NCBI GenBank assembly: GCA_002451435.1
Contig: DKCF01000100.1
Location: 3,996-10,915, forward strand
Direction: 5' to 3'
DNA: 6,920 bases
Origin: Bifidobacterium sp. UBA6881
Lineage (GTDB): Bacteria > Actinomycetota > Actinomycetes > Actinomycetales > Bifidobacteriaceae
Shown here: positions 1-6,719 of the stretch, piece after piece
How positions within the stretch are numbered: position 1 is the first letter of the stretch
How the letters are laid out: each line of letters begins with the position of its first letter
Position numbers and translations under genes: made by a program
The notes under the pieces: generated by a model
What the model was told of the DNA's origin: nothing
The model's input: only the letters and a program-made list of their open reading frames with translations
Database searches by the model: none

Positions 1-3000
1 GCGAACTACACCGTCGAAGCCAGCCACAAGGACTACTACGGCACACAGAAGGCGAGCAACCTCACCGTGGTGCCCGGCACCACCGTGACCGCCAACGTGA
101 CCCTGCGCTCCAAAGGCAAGCAGGACACCATGATGTCGCAGAACTTCGAGTCCTACGACAAGGGCGACTTCACCGGCGACGACAACTGGGGCGTCTCCGG
201 AGCCGACGGCAACACCATCGAGATCACCGCCGACCCGACCAACGCCGGCAACAAGGTGCTGCACATGAAGCGCAACACCGGCAAGCCGACCGTCTGGTAC
301 GGCAAGAAGGGCGAATCCAACTGGAGCGGCCAGTTCACCATCTCCGCCAAGGTGATGCGCGGCGAAGGCTCCAACCAGTACAGCCTGTACACCTACCACA
401 AGTCCGGATGGAACAGCAGCTCCCCCGCTGATTCCAAGAACCCCGAAGCCACCATCGCCATGCGACCGAACGAAATCCTCACACACAACGTGCGCGGATC
501 GGGAAGCACGGTGAAGGCCGCCGATTACGAGACCGGCAAGTGGGCGCAGGTCGACATCGTGATCGATTGGAACACCGGCACCTACGACTACTGGGTCGAT
601 GGCAAGATGACGCTGGAAAACCAGCCGCTGCGCACCTGGGCCGGCGACATGGACTACCTGTCGCTCTTCTCCACCGACGGCTCCGGTGACTTCTACGTCG
701 ATGACATCGACGTCTACCGCGGCACGCCCGACTACTCTTCCGAAGAGCCGGACGACGCATTGCAGACGCTCGTAGACACTGATTTCTCGGGCACCACGCA
801 CGACGCGCTGAAGTTCAACGCGAATGACGAGCTTTCGAACGGCGCGCTGAAAGTGGGCAAGAACCTCGCACAGCAGAAGGGCGTGAAGGCCACGCTGCCG
901 GTCGAGGTTCGCGCACAGGGCCAGAAGGTGCGGGCGCAGTTCGACTGGAAGGTCGAATCACTCAACGCCCCGTCCGGTCAGGGCGCGAAATCCGGACTGG
1001 AATTCCGCGACGATTATGGTCGGCTCCTATTCGCCATGGTCGGCGTGAAGACCAGCGGATCCACCCAGTTGCGCGTCGCCACCTCAGCCGCCGACGCGGA
1101 TTACACCGTATCGGGAATCACCTCCTCGCAGTTCGCGGCAGGTGAGCCGAAGTGGTCCGACAAGGTTTCCGCCGATCCGACCAAGGACTACCGCGTGACC
1201 GTGGAAGCCGACTTCGCCAACAAGCAGGTCTCTTGGACGATCGCCCCCGCTGACGGCGGAGACGCCGTACTTTCCGGAACCGCGGAAATCAGCACCGGCG
1301 CGACATCCATGAGCAACGTCTACATGGCGAACTACTGGGGCACCAGCGTCCAGTCGATCGACAATCTGAAGATCAGCGGATCTGTGGCCGGCAACAAGCT
1401 CGACCTGCCGCTCAAGGGCAAGACCGCATATGCCTTCGGTGATTCGATCATCGCCGGACACAAGTTCTCCAGCGCCAGCTTCGCGACCTTCGCGGCCGGC
1501 AAGGAAGGCATGAACGTCAAGCGCTGGGCCGTCAACGGAGCCTCCATCGTAAAGACCAACGGTTACGACTGGATCCAGGGACAGCTCGGCAAGGCCGACG
1601 CCGCCCAACCCGACATGGTGATTCTCGACGGCGGCACGAACGACGCCGAAATCATCAAGAACGGCAAGGCGGACGTGGCTTCCTACGAAACCGCATTGCG
1701 ATCCACGTTCAACGCGATCATCACCAAGTGGTCCGGAACAAAGATCGTCTTCGTGGCCGTGCCGAAACTGTACACCCGCGACGCCGCAATCCAGCAGCAG
1801 CTGCACGACGTGCAGACCAAGGTCTGCACCGAATACGGTGTGACCATGGCCGACGTGTACACTTCCGCAGGCGACGGCATCACCGAAGCCAACAAGGCGG
1901 AATACTCGTTCGATGGACTTGGTTCGACCGGGCTCCCGCAGGCCGGCACCAACACCGGTTCGGGCACCCACCCGAACTTCAAGGGCATCGAAACGCTGTA
2001 TCTGCCGACCGTGACCGCCGCCATGCGCGCGGCCGACGCCGCCGACGCTCCGAGCATCCCAGTCGACAAATCCGCCCTGCAACAGGCAGTAGACGCCGCC
2101 AAGAAACTGCAGGAATCGGACTACACCGCAGACTCGTGGAAGACGCTGCAGACGGCGCTCGCCAAGGCCGAGAACACGCTCAACGACGCCGATGCCACGC
2201 AAAGCGACATCGACGCCGCCGCCAAGGACCTGAGCACCGCGGTCTCCGCGCTGGTCAAGGTGAACGCAGTGGACAAAACCACTCTCGCCACCATGATCGA
2301 AACCGCCCGGTCCTACGCGCAGCAGACCGATTTGTACACCGAGGAATCCATCAACGCGCTGAAGGCCGCCATCACCGCCGCCCAATCCGTGTACGATGAC
2401 GCGAACGCCACGCAAAAGCAGGTCAACCAGCAGGTGACGGCGCTGAACAACGCGGTCAACGCGCTGGTGGTCAAGCCAATCACCGTTCCGGTCAATAAGA
2501 CCGCGCTCGAATCCGCAATCGCGCAGGCCAAGCAGATCGATCAATCGCTGTACACCGACGAAACGGCCAAGGCACTTGCCGAAGCCATCGCCAATGCGGA
2601 AACGGTGGACGGCAACGCCACCGCCACCCAGCAGGAGGTGAATGACGCGACCAATGCAATCCTCAATGCGGTCAAGGCGCTCAAGGCCAAGCCGATTCCG
2701 GTGAACACCGAGGCGCTGAAGGCGGCCATTGCGGCGGCGCAGGCGATTGACCAGTCGCAGTACACCGACGAGTCGGTCGCAGCGCTGAAGACCGCGCTGG
2801 ATGACGCCCAGCAGGTGCTCGCCAACGCGAACGCCACGCAGACCGAAGTGGAGAACGCGGCCAAGGCGCTCAGGTCCGCGATCGACGGACTGAAGGCCAA
2901 GCCCACGACCAAGCCCGCGGATACCAAGGACCTCGCCGAGGCAATCGCAGCAGCGCAGGGCATCAACCGTGCGGATTACACCGCCGATTCTCTGGCCACG

Positions 3001-3363
3001 CTCGACAAGGCGCTGTCCAGTGCCCAGCAGGTGCTCGCCAACGCGAACGCCACGCAGACCGAAGTGGACAACGCGATGGCCGCATTGCGCGACGCCTACT
3101 CCAAGCTGGTCAAGCAGAACGGCGGTTCACAGAACGGCAGCAGCGCCGGCAATACCGACGACGCAGGTAACGCGGGCTCCGGCGCTTCGGGATCCAACGC
3201 CCAAGGCAACGGCTCGCAGGACGGCCAATCCGGCAAAGCCAACGCCGATGCGCTGTCCCGCACCGGCGCGGATACCGCTCCGATGGCAATCGCTCTGGCG
3301 ATGCTGGCGGCGGCCGGTGCCGCAATCACCGGATTGAGGATGCGTCGTTCGCGCGAACGGTGA
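1..3363 (+). CDS. Cell-wall-anchored multidomain surface protein with SGNH esterase and FIVAR repeats (5' partial)
   Basis: The reading frame is open from the first base, so the gene starts upstream; 1120 residues are visible, ending at TGA 3361-3363. Domains, numbered from the window edge: about 1-43, the end of a carboxypeptidase-regulatory-like (CNA-B/Ig-like) domain; about 44-242 and 252-461, two beta-rich modules resembling LamG/concanavalin-type jelly rolls, each opening with an NFES- or DFSG-type strand and closing with an ID(V/N)-type strand; about 467-677, an SGNH hydrolase with GDS (Ser482), NGAS (Gly513), GGTND (Asn547) and THPN (His657); about 689-1039, five FIVAR repeats; then a Gly/Ser/Asn linker, LSRTG, a hydrophobic helix and an Arg-rich tail. 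Exported and sortase-anchored by inference. The SGNH module suggests ester hydrolysis, perhaps deacetylation of a plant or host glycan, and the jelly rolls suggest carbohydrate binding. The main catalytic domain, if any, may lie upstream. The substrate cannot be named. Confidence 0.9.
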   Translation, partial: ANYTVEASHKDYYGTQKASNLTVVPGTTVTANVTLRSKGKQDTMMSQNFESYDKGDFTGDDNWGVSGADGNTIEITADPTNAGNKVLHMKRNTGKPTVWYGKKGESNWSGQFTISAKVMRGEGSNQYSLYTYHKSGWNSSSPADSKNPEATIAMRPNEILTHNVRGSGSTVKAADYETGKWAQVDIVIDWNTGTYDYWVDGKMTLENQPLRTWAGDMDYLSLFSTDGSGDFYVDDIDVYRGTPDYSSEEPDDALQTLVDTDFSGTTHDALKFNANDELSNGALKVGKNLAQQKGVKATLPVEVRAQGQKVRAQFDWKVESLNAPSGQGAKSGLEFRDDYGRLLFAMVGVKTSGSTQLRVATSAADADYTVSGITSSQFAAGEPKWSDKVSADPTKDYRVTVEADFANKQVSWTIAPADGGDAVLSGTAEISTGATSMSNVYMANYWGTSVQSIDNLKISGSVAGNKLDLPLKGKTAYAFGDSIIAGHKFSSASFATFAAGKEGMNVKRWAVNGASIVKTNGYDWIQGQLGKADAAQPDMVILDGGTNDAEIIKNGKADVASYETALRSTFNAIITKWSGTKIVFVAVPKLYTRDAAIQQQLHDVQTKVCTEYGVTMADVYTSAGDGITEANKAEYSFDGLGSTGLPQAGTNTGSGTHPNFKGIETLYLPTVTAAMRAADAADAPSIPVDKSALQQAVDAAKKLQESDYTADSWKTLQTALAKAENTLNDADATQSDIDAAAKDLSTAVSALVKVNAVDKTTLATMIETARSYAQQTDLYTEESINALKAAITAAQSVYDDANATQKQVNQQVTALNNAVNALVVKPITVPVNKTALESAIAQAKQIDQSLYTDETAKALAEAIANAETVDGNATATQQEVNDATNAILNAVKALKAKPIPVNTEALKAAIAAAQAIDQSQYTDESVAALKTALDDAQQVLANANATQTEVENAAKALRSAIDGLKAKPTTKPADTKDLAEAIAAAQGINRADYTADSLATLDKALSSAQQVLANANATQTEVDNAMAALRDAYSKLVKQNGGSQNGSSAGNTDDAGNAGSGASGSNAQGNGSQDGQSGKANADALSRTGADTAPMAIALAMLAAAGAAITGLRMRRSRER
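1399..2031 (+). other. SGNH/GDSL-type hydrolase domain inside the surface protein
   Basis: Four family blocks occur in the right order and spacing. Block I is AFGDSIIAG with the nucleophile Ser at 1444-1446. The block II Gly is in NGAS at 1537-1539. Block III is DGGTND with the oxyanion-hole Asn at 1639-1641. The block V His is in THPN at 1969-1971. The residue three before that His, normally the catalytic Asp (DxxH), is Ser (1960-1962). Domain limits are approximate. Family activity is ester hydrolysis (acetyl-glycan, lipid or peptide-linked esters); the actual substrate is unknown. Confidence 0.82.
2806..2852 (+). repeat. 47-bp exact direct repeat, copy 1 (FIVAR repeat 4)
   Basis: These 47 bases recur identically at 3022-3068, 216 bp downstream, at the same place in the next FIVAR repeat. 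They encode the AQQVLANANATQTEV segment. Identity at every codon position, while the other FIVAR copies differ, points to recent duplication or gene conversion. Confidence 0.9.
3022..3068 (+). repeat. 47-bp exact direct repeat, copy 2 (FIVAR repeat 5)
   Basis: Identical partner of the segment at 2806-2852, in FIVAR repeat 5. The pair could support slippage or recombination that removes or adds one repeat unit without shifting the frame, because 216 is a multiple of 3. Confidence 0.9.
3118..3252 (+). other. Low-complexity Gly/Ser/Asn/Gln linker before the sorting signal
   Basis: About 45 residues rich in Gly, Ser, Asn, Gln and Ala with a few Asp, following the last FIVAR repeat and preceding LSRTG. 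This composition is usual for the flexible wall-spanning segment of sortase substrates. Confidence 0.75.
3253..3360 (+). other. C-terminal cell-wall sorting signal (LSRTG, hydrophobic helix, Arg tail)
   Basis: LSRTG (3253-3267) is followed by a hydrophobic stretch rich in Ala, Leu and Met (about 3283-3336) and a positive tail, RMRRSRER, immediately before the stop. This is the three-part layout of a sortase substrate. The pentapeptide departs from LPxTG by Ser at position 2; such variants are common in high-GC Gram-positives with class E-like sortases. Cleavage would fall between Thr (3262-3264) and Gly (3265-3267). Confidence 0.85.
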
Positions 3364-3417
3364 TTGCGCCAATCGGCGCATCGCTCACCGCGTAGGTCAC
3401 GTAGTTGCGCAGCCACA

Positions 3418-3468
3418 CGCCTGCCTGTTGCACGACCATACAGTCAGCAGCCGTGCAGCAGGCAGGCG
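3418..3468. terminator. Long hairpin downstream of the surface-protein gene
   Basis: Arms 3418-3434 and 3452-3468 form a 17-bp stem with one G-U pair and a 17-nt loop, 55 bases after the stop. There is no clear T tract on either strand, so intrinsic termination is plausible but not proven; an RNA-stabilising 3' structure is the alternative. The short complementary words GTAGTTG (3401-3407) and CAACTAC (3486-3492) could enclose it. Confidence 0.5.
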
Positions 3469-3495
3469 GCAACCGCCGCAGTCGTCAACTACATA

Positions 3496-3532
3496 GCCGC
3501 TGGTTGTCACACATTGCGTGACAACCAGCGGC
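3496..3532. terminator. Perfect 15-bp hairpin, likely terminator between convergent genes
   Basis: Arms 3496-3510 and 3518-3532 are perfectly complementary with a 7-nt loop. It is the second strong hairpin after the surface-protein stop codon. The following plus-strand bases (AACAACCC) have no T run, so it may act as a GC-rich actinobacterial terminator without a U tract, possibly in both directions. Confidence 0.6.
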
Positions 3533-3600
3533 AACAACCCAGCACATGGAACCAATCAGAGACCGATTCGCGGCCGTTCACGAAGCGAATCACCAAGCAA

Positions 3601-3635
3601 GGGCCGTGCCCGTCGAATCCCGGCGGGCACGGCCC
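3601..3635 (-). terminator. GC-rich 12-bp hairpin, likely fic terminator
   Basis: Arms 3601-3612 and 3624-3635 (GGGCCGTGCCCG and its complement) form a perfect 12-bp stem with an 11-nt loop, about 86 bases downstream of the fic stop. On the minus strand the stem is followed by TTGCTTGG, weakly T-rich, which favours the minus direction. It could also back up termination from the plus-strand gene. Confidence 0.55.
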
Positions 3636-3721
3636 CTATCTGAATTGCCCCCAATGCCGCAAAATCCGCCAAGCTGAATTCCGAAAATGCATGACGCCGC
3701 CATTCACCGCATCAGCCGCAA

Positions 3722-5002
3722 TCAGAACAATCCCGCCATGTCCATTTCACCATTCATCACCGCAACCAAACGCTTGCCCGCATGTACGCGCAATGGTCGG
3801 CCGCTCACGCGCTCAATCCATCCAAGGTCTTCAAGCTTGCCCACATATTTACGTGCGCTCTGCTTCGTCACTCCGCAATGCTCCGCGATGTCCTGCAGGC
3901 TCATGCTCTTTCGCGTGTCGAAAAGCTCCTCCTGCATCACGCCATGCAACAGATACGAAGTATGCTCGTCCAAATGTGCTTTCTGAGACAAGAATTTACT
4001 GATTTCGGCGGCTCTCTCGTACCGATCCAGTTTCAAAGCGATATCTTCGACAAGACTCCGCTGCGCCTCAAGAATCAAATCAAGCATAGTATTTATGAAA
4101 AAGGTGAGCTCACCGCAGTTCAGCTTGTCTTCCGTCACGGTAAACGCCCTGTAATATGCGCTTTTCCGCTCATTGATGGCGCGCGATAGCGAAAGTACCG
4201 TGGGCAACGTCAGCACTCTGCTAAGGTAGAGCGCCAGCAAATACCTGCCAGTCCTGCCATTGCCGTCATAGAACGGATGAATGTATTCGAAAAGGAAATG
4301 TGACGCCAAAGCCGAAATCAACAGCGGCATGTCCTCCGATGCAACCAGAGCAAGCATTTGCGTGAGCAACGCACTGATTCTGTCTTCACCGCGTATTCCC
4401 TCATGTTCAACGCTACGCGGACCCTCGACATGCACCCCTCTCGCCCTGAACAGCTTACCGTCTGGTTTATCGCTCTCTTTGATTCCGTCAAGCGCAATCT
4501 TGTCGTACACGCTTCTGATGTCTTCCAAGGACCGCGGCAGCACCGTATTGTTATCGGTGAGATTCAGATACAACTTCGCGAATTCCCCAAATCTGGTATC
4601 GCTTACGTTGTTTTGCCGTTTTGCATGTTCCACAGATCGGCTCGCGGACGCCGCTTCGACGGCCATTTCCACTTCCTTGCGAGTGCTCCGAACACCTTCC
4701 ATTTCATTGGTGGCTTGCAATTCGTCCGCAATGAAATGATGAATATAATTCCAGCGCATCACTCCGGAGATGCGCTGCCACTGATTCGAGATCTTGCGCT
4801 CCATCGTGAGAATCTCGGCGATTCGGTCGATTGTTTCACGAGGCATGCCAATGAACAATTCCCCCAAAGACGTGACGATGCCCGTGCGATACGTGGAATC
4901 GGATTCGAGCCGTTGTTTGGCAAACGCTTCATGGTTGCGAAATGCGTCACCGCTGCCATCCGCATGAAAAAGCCGGGCCAATGTCTTATATTCAGTATGC
5001 AT
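3722..5002 (-). CDS. Fic-family protein (probable AMP transferase) with C-terminal winged helix
   Basis: 426 residues from ATG 5002-5000. The Fic core carries the canonical loop HPFYDGNGRTGR (residues 242-253), with catalytic His242, Asp246 for Mg and two Arg for nucleotide phosphates, so AMP transfer from ATP to a protein hydroxyl is expected. Upstream, T98-NEM-E102-G103 fits the (S/T)xxxE(G/N) inhibitory-helix motif, placing it with Fic proteins autoinhibited by their own N-terminal part. Residues about 367-416 form a winged helix-turn-helix (SLQDIAEHCGVTKQSARKYV), suggesting DNA binding. There is no signal peptide or membrane segment, so it is cytosolic. Start choice: GAAGG lies 4 bases before this ATG, whereas the in-frame TTG at 5029 (9 residues longer) has no ribosome binding site. 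No antitoxin gene lies beside it. GC is about 43-60% by sample lines, below the neighbours. The target protein is unknown. Confidence 0.9.
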   Translation of the reverse strand: MHTEYKTLARLFHADGSGDAFRNHEAFAKQRLESDSTYRTGIVTSLGELFIGMPRETIDRIAEILTMERKISNQWQRISGVMRWNYIHHFIADELQATNEMEGVRSTRKEVEMAVEAASASRSVEHAKRQNNVSDTRFGEFAKLYLNLTDNNTVLPRSLEDIRSVYDKIALDGIKESDKPDGKLFRARGVHVEGPRSVEHEGIRGEDRISALLTQMLALVASEDMPLLISALASHFLFEYIHPFYDGNGRTGRYLLALYLSRVLTLPTVLSLSRAINERKSAYYRAFTVTEDKLNCGELTFFINTMLDLILEAQRSLVEDIALKLDRYERAAEISKFLSQKAHLDEHTSYLLHGVMQEELFDTRKSMSLQDIAEHCGVTKQSARKYVGKLEDLGWIERVSGRPLRVHAGKRLVAVMNGEMDMAGLF

Positions 5003-5031
5003 AAGACCTTCATTTCTCACATCAAACAATT

Positions 5032-5054
5032 TAAATTATAGAAACTATAATTTA
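5032..5054. promoter_or_regulatory. Perfect AT-rich palindrome, candidate operator of fic
   Basis: Arms 5032-5041 (TAAATTATAG) and 5045-5054 are perfect 10-bp inverted repeats around a 3-base spacer. The site covers the predicted -10 box and transcription start of fic, the usual place for a repressor. A further AATTATA word lies at 5083-5089. The Fic protein's own winged helix is the obvious candidate binder, but this is inference. Confidence 0.6.
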
Positions 5055-5072
5055 GAAAGCTCATTCTTGCAA
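5044..5072 (-). promoter_or_regulatory. Candidate promoter of fic
   Basis: On the minus strand, TTGCAA (5072-5067) and TATAGT (5049-5044) are separated by exactly 17 bases, matching the -35 and -10 consensus at 4 of 6 and 5 of 6 positions. The start would fall near 5037, giving a leader of about 35 bases to ATG 5002. An alternative -10, TATAAT at 5040-5035, exists but has a poorer -35. The block 5031-5100 is only about 24% GC by hand count. Confidence 0.55.
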
Positions 5073-5392
5073 ATATCCTGCTAATTATATGAGAACCTAT
5101 CAGTAAAGATACGCGCATCAATGATTGCCCCGTCTCCTCAGGCCACTCGGACATTCCGGACGATATCACGCCATGCAATAGGGCACGACTCATTCCACAC
5201 AACCCGGCACACCATCAAAGACCATAAAACAAGCGGGGTTTCCGCATGTATGAGGAAACCCCAACAATCCCAACAATCAACGCATGCCGTCAATAGATGT
5301 CACAGGCCAAAAGACGGCATCCCGATGAACGACGCCACGAAACTCGCGACCATTCAACCGCGCAATCATCGCAGGAGAGCGGCGGACGCGGC
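5055..5392. other. Gene-free gap upstream of fic and downstream of gltA
   Basis: Both flanking genes are on the minus strand. The part nearest fic is very AT-rich and holds its promoter; the part nearest gltA holds the gltA terminator, a weaker inverted repeat (5284-5291 with 5313-5320) and two tandem copies of CCAACAATC (5261-5278). Open frames here overlap the promoter or have no ribosome binding site, and I do not call them as genes. Confidence 0.65.
5222..5262 (-). terminator. Rho-independent terminator of gltA
   Basis: On the minus strand, GGGGTTTCC (5262-5254) pairs perfectly with GGAAACCCC (5243-5235) around a 10-nt loop, and the stem is followed by GCTTGTTTTATGG, a T-rich tail. It lies about 130 bases after the gltA stop and is the most classical intrinsic terminator in the window. 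It also insulates fic from gltA, so fic needs its own promoter. Confidence 0.8.
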
Positions 5393-6685
5393 TCAGCGCT
5401 CGTCCATCGGTACGTAATCGCGTTCCGTGTAGCCGGTGTATACCTGACGAGGACGACCGATCTTCGTGTTCGGATCGGCAAGCATCTCGCGGTACTGGGC
5501 GATCCAGCCCGGGATGCGGCCCAGCGCGAACAGCGTGGTGAACATGGACGGGTCGAAACCGATCGCACGGTAGATCAGACCCGTGTAGAAGTCGACATTC
5601 GGATACAGATGGCGGGAAACGAAGTAGTCGTCATGCAGCGCGATGTCTTCCAGCTCCGTGGCCACGTCGAACAGCGCACGCTCGTCGGCCGGCAGCTTCA
5701 ACGTATCGGCACGCTCCATGATCTTCTGCAGGTACGTCTTCGCGATTGCGGCACGAGGATCATACGACTTGTACACGCGGTGCCCCAGCCCGGAGATACG
5801 ATGACCGTGCGCCTTCGCCTCCTCCACGAACTCCTTGACGGATTTTCCGGAATCGCGGATCGCCTTGAGCTGCCGCAACACGGCTTCGTTCGCTCCACCG
5901 TGCAACGGACCGGACAGCGCGTTGATGCCCGCGGCGATCGCGGAATACAGATTCGCATGCGCGGAACCGGCGATACGCACCACGGACGTGGAGCAGTTCT
6001 GCTCATGGTCGGCGTGGATGATCAGCAGACGGCCGAGCGCGTGCACGTACAGCGGATCGGATTCGAACGGCTCGTACGGCACCGCGAAGCACATGCGAAG
6101 GAAATCATCGACATAGCCGCGTGAATAATCCGGATACAGCATCGGCTCATCACGACGACGACGGAAGATGTAGCTGACGATGGTGCGCGCCTTCGCCATG
6201 ATGATGGTCGCGGCCTCGTCAAGCTGGTCGGAATCGGAAATATCGGTGGTGTCCGGATAGAACGTGGCAAGCGCGTTGACCGCGGACGCCATGACGCTCA
6301 TCGGATGCGCGGTGCGCGGGAACGAACCCATGAACGTGCGAAAATCCTCGCCCACCATCGTGCGGTGGTTGATGTCGGAGATGAATCGATCGTACTGTTC
6401 CTTGCTTGGCAATTCGCCATGACGCAGCAACCATGCGACCTCAAGGAAATCGGAGTGCTCGCACAGTTGCTCGATCGGATATCCGCGATAGCGCAGAATC
6501 GAGTTCTTGCCATCGATGTACGTGATCTTGGATTCGCATTGCGCGGTGGTGAGGAATCCCGGGTCCAATGTGACCCAACCATCGTTGCGCAGCGTGGAGA
6601 CCACGATGCCGTCCGCGCCGGCCGTGGCTTTGACCACGGGAAGGGTGAAGTCCTTGGCATCCACACTCAGGTTGGCTGTGGCCAT
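5393..6685 (-). CDS. gltA: Citrate synthase
   Basis: 430 residues, usual for bacterial citrate synthase. It condenses oxaloacetate and acetyl-CoA to citrate and CoA in the cytosol. The hallmark blocks are intact: HADHEQNCSTS (224-234); GPLHGGANEA with catalytic His262; the family signature GLGHRVYKSYDPR with His302 (299-311); PNVDFYTG with catalytic Asp365; and RPRQVYTG, an Arg that binds the substrates. The N-terminal part resembles the longer hexameric type II enzymes such as the E. coli one. Start: ATG 6685-6683 has AAGGAG (6698-6693) 7 bases upstream; the frame stays open 66 codons further but that extension has no such signal and is not protein-like. In bifidobacteria, which lack a full TCA cycle, this enzyme is understood to feed 2-oxoglutarate and glutamate synthesis. 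It appears monocistronic, with its own terminator downstream. Confidence 0.97.
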   Translation of the reverse strand: MATANLSVDAKDFTLPVVKATAGADGIVVSTLRNDGWVTLDPGFLTTAQCESKITYIDGKNSILRYRGYPIEQLCEHSDFLEVAWLLRHGELPSKEQYDRFISDINHRTMVGEDFRTFMGSFPRTAHPMSVMASAVNALATFYPDTTDISDSDQLDEAATIIMAKARTIVSYIFRRRRDEPMLYPDYSRGYVDDFLRMCFAVPYEPFESDPLYVHALGRLLIIHADHEQNCSTSVVRIAGSAHANLYSAIAAGINALSGPLHGGANEAVLRQLKAIRDSGKSVKEFVEEAKAHGHRISGLGHRVYKSYDPRAAIAKTYLQKIMERADTLKLPADERALFDVATELEDIALHDDYFVSRHLYPNVDFYTGLIYRAIGFDPSMFTTLFALGRIPGWIAQYREMLADPNTKIGRPRQVYTGYTERDYVPMDER

Positions 6686-6692
6686 ACTTGTT

Positions 6693-6698
6693 CTCCTT
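6693..6698 (-). promoter_or_regulatory. Strong ribosome binding site of gltA
   Basis: AAGGAG on the minus strand, 7 bases before ATG 6685. It decides the start of gltA against the longer open frame that runs to 6883. Confidence 0.85.
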
Positions 6699-6719
6699 AG
6701 AAGCTCAAAAGTATCGCAT

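Larger units (their letters stand above)
2065..3117 (+). repeat. Five tandem FIVAR repeats (about 70 residues each)
   Basis: Five helical repeats lie at about 2065-2262, 2272-2478, 2494-2694, 2704-2904 and 2920-3117. Each opens with a D/N-(K/T)-x-x-L motif and contains a YT(A/D/E)(D/E)(S/T) turn, an (A/N)(D/N)ATQ motif followed by (E/D/Q)(V/I), and a closing AL/KL-V/K-type helix. Linkers between copies carry KP or KPxP. FIVAR domains are common in exported glycosidases and adhesins of bifidobacteria and other Gram-positives, where they act as stalks or sugar-binding modules. Here they lie between the esterase module and the wall anchor, as expected for a spacer through the cell wall. Confidence 0.88.
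3364..3721. other. Gene-free gap between convergent genes
   Basis: These 358 bases separate the stop codons of the surface-protein and fic genes. I find no convincing coding frame: the open frames have no ribosome binding site and a composition unlike real proteins. The content is structural: a 6-bp hairpin just after the stop (3365-3370 with 3375-3380), then the long hairpins at 3418-3468, 3496-3532 and 3601-3635. Nothing recognisable lies in 3636-3721. Confidence 0.7.

Noticed and set aside
1084..2544. 486-codon open frame on the minus strand inside the surface-protein gene
   Set aside because: It is antisense to clear SGNH and FIVAR coding sequence. Its Gly/Val/Arg/Leu-rich composition is the mirror of GC-rich repetitive codons, and no family is recognisable.
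3326..3439. 37-codon minus-strand frame (MVVQQAGVWLRNYVTYAVSD...) overlapping the end of the surface-protein gene
   Set aside because: It looks protein-like, but it has no ribosome binding site, overlaps the sorting signal antisense and half lies in a hairpin arm. It is most likely chance.
3365..3532. tRNA-like or integron-like folded element
   Set aside because: The stems are far longer than tRNA arms, no anticodon arm or TPsiC-like motif is visible, and no integrase or recombination core site accompanies it.
3364..4002. 212-codon plus-strand frame starting just after the surface-protein stop
   Set aside because: It starts with TTG without a ribosome binding site, runs through the terminator hairpins and into the fic gene antisense, and has a protein composition unlike a real gene.
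5017..5202. 61-codon minus-strand frame just upstream of fic, considered as an antitoxin of the FicA kind
   Set aside because: It has no (S/T)xxxE(G/N) motif and overlaps the fic promoter and palindrome. The Fic protein already carries its own inhibitory motif.
5121..5417. 98-codon plus-strand frame between fic and gltA
   Set aside because: It has no ribosome binding site, spans the gltA terminator hairpin and runs into gltA antisense; its His/Arg/Thr-rich composition looks random.
5297..6124. 275-codon open frame on the plus strand
   Set aside because: It lies opposite gltA, whose catalytic motifs are all intact in the other direction; it is a product of high GC.
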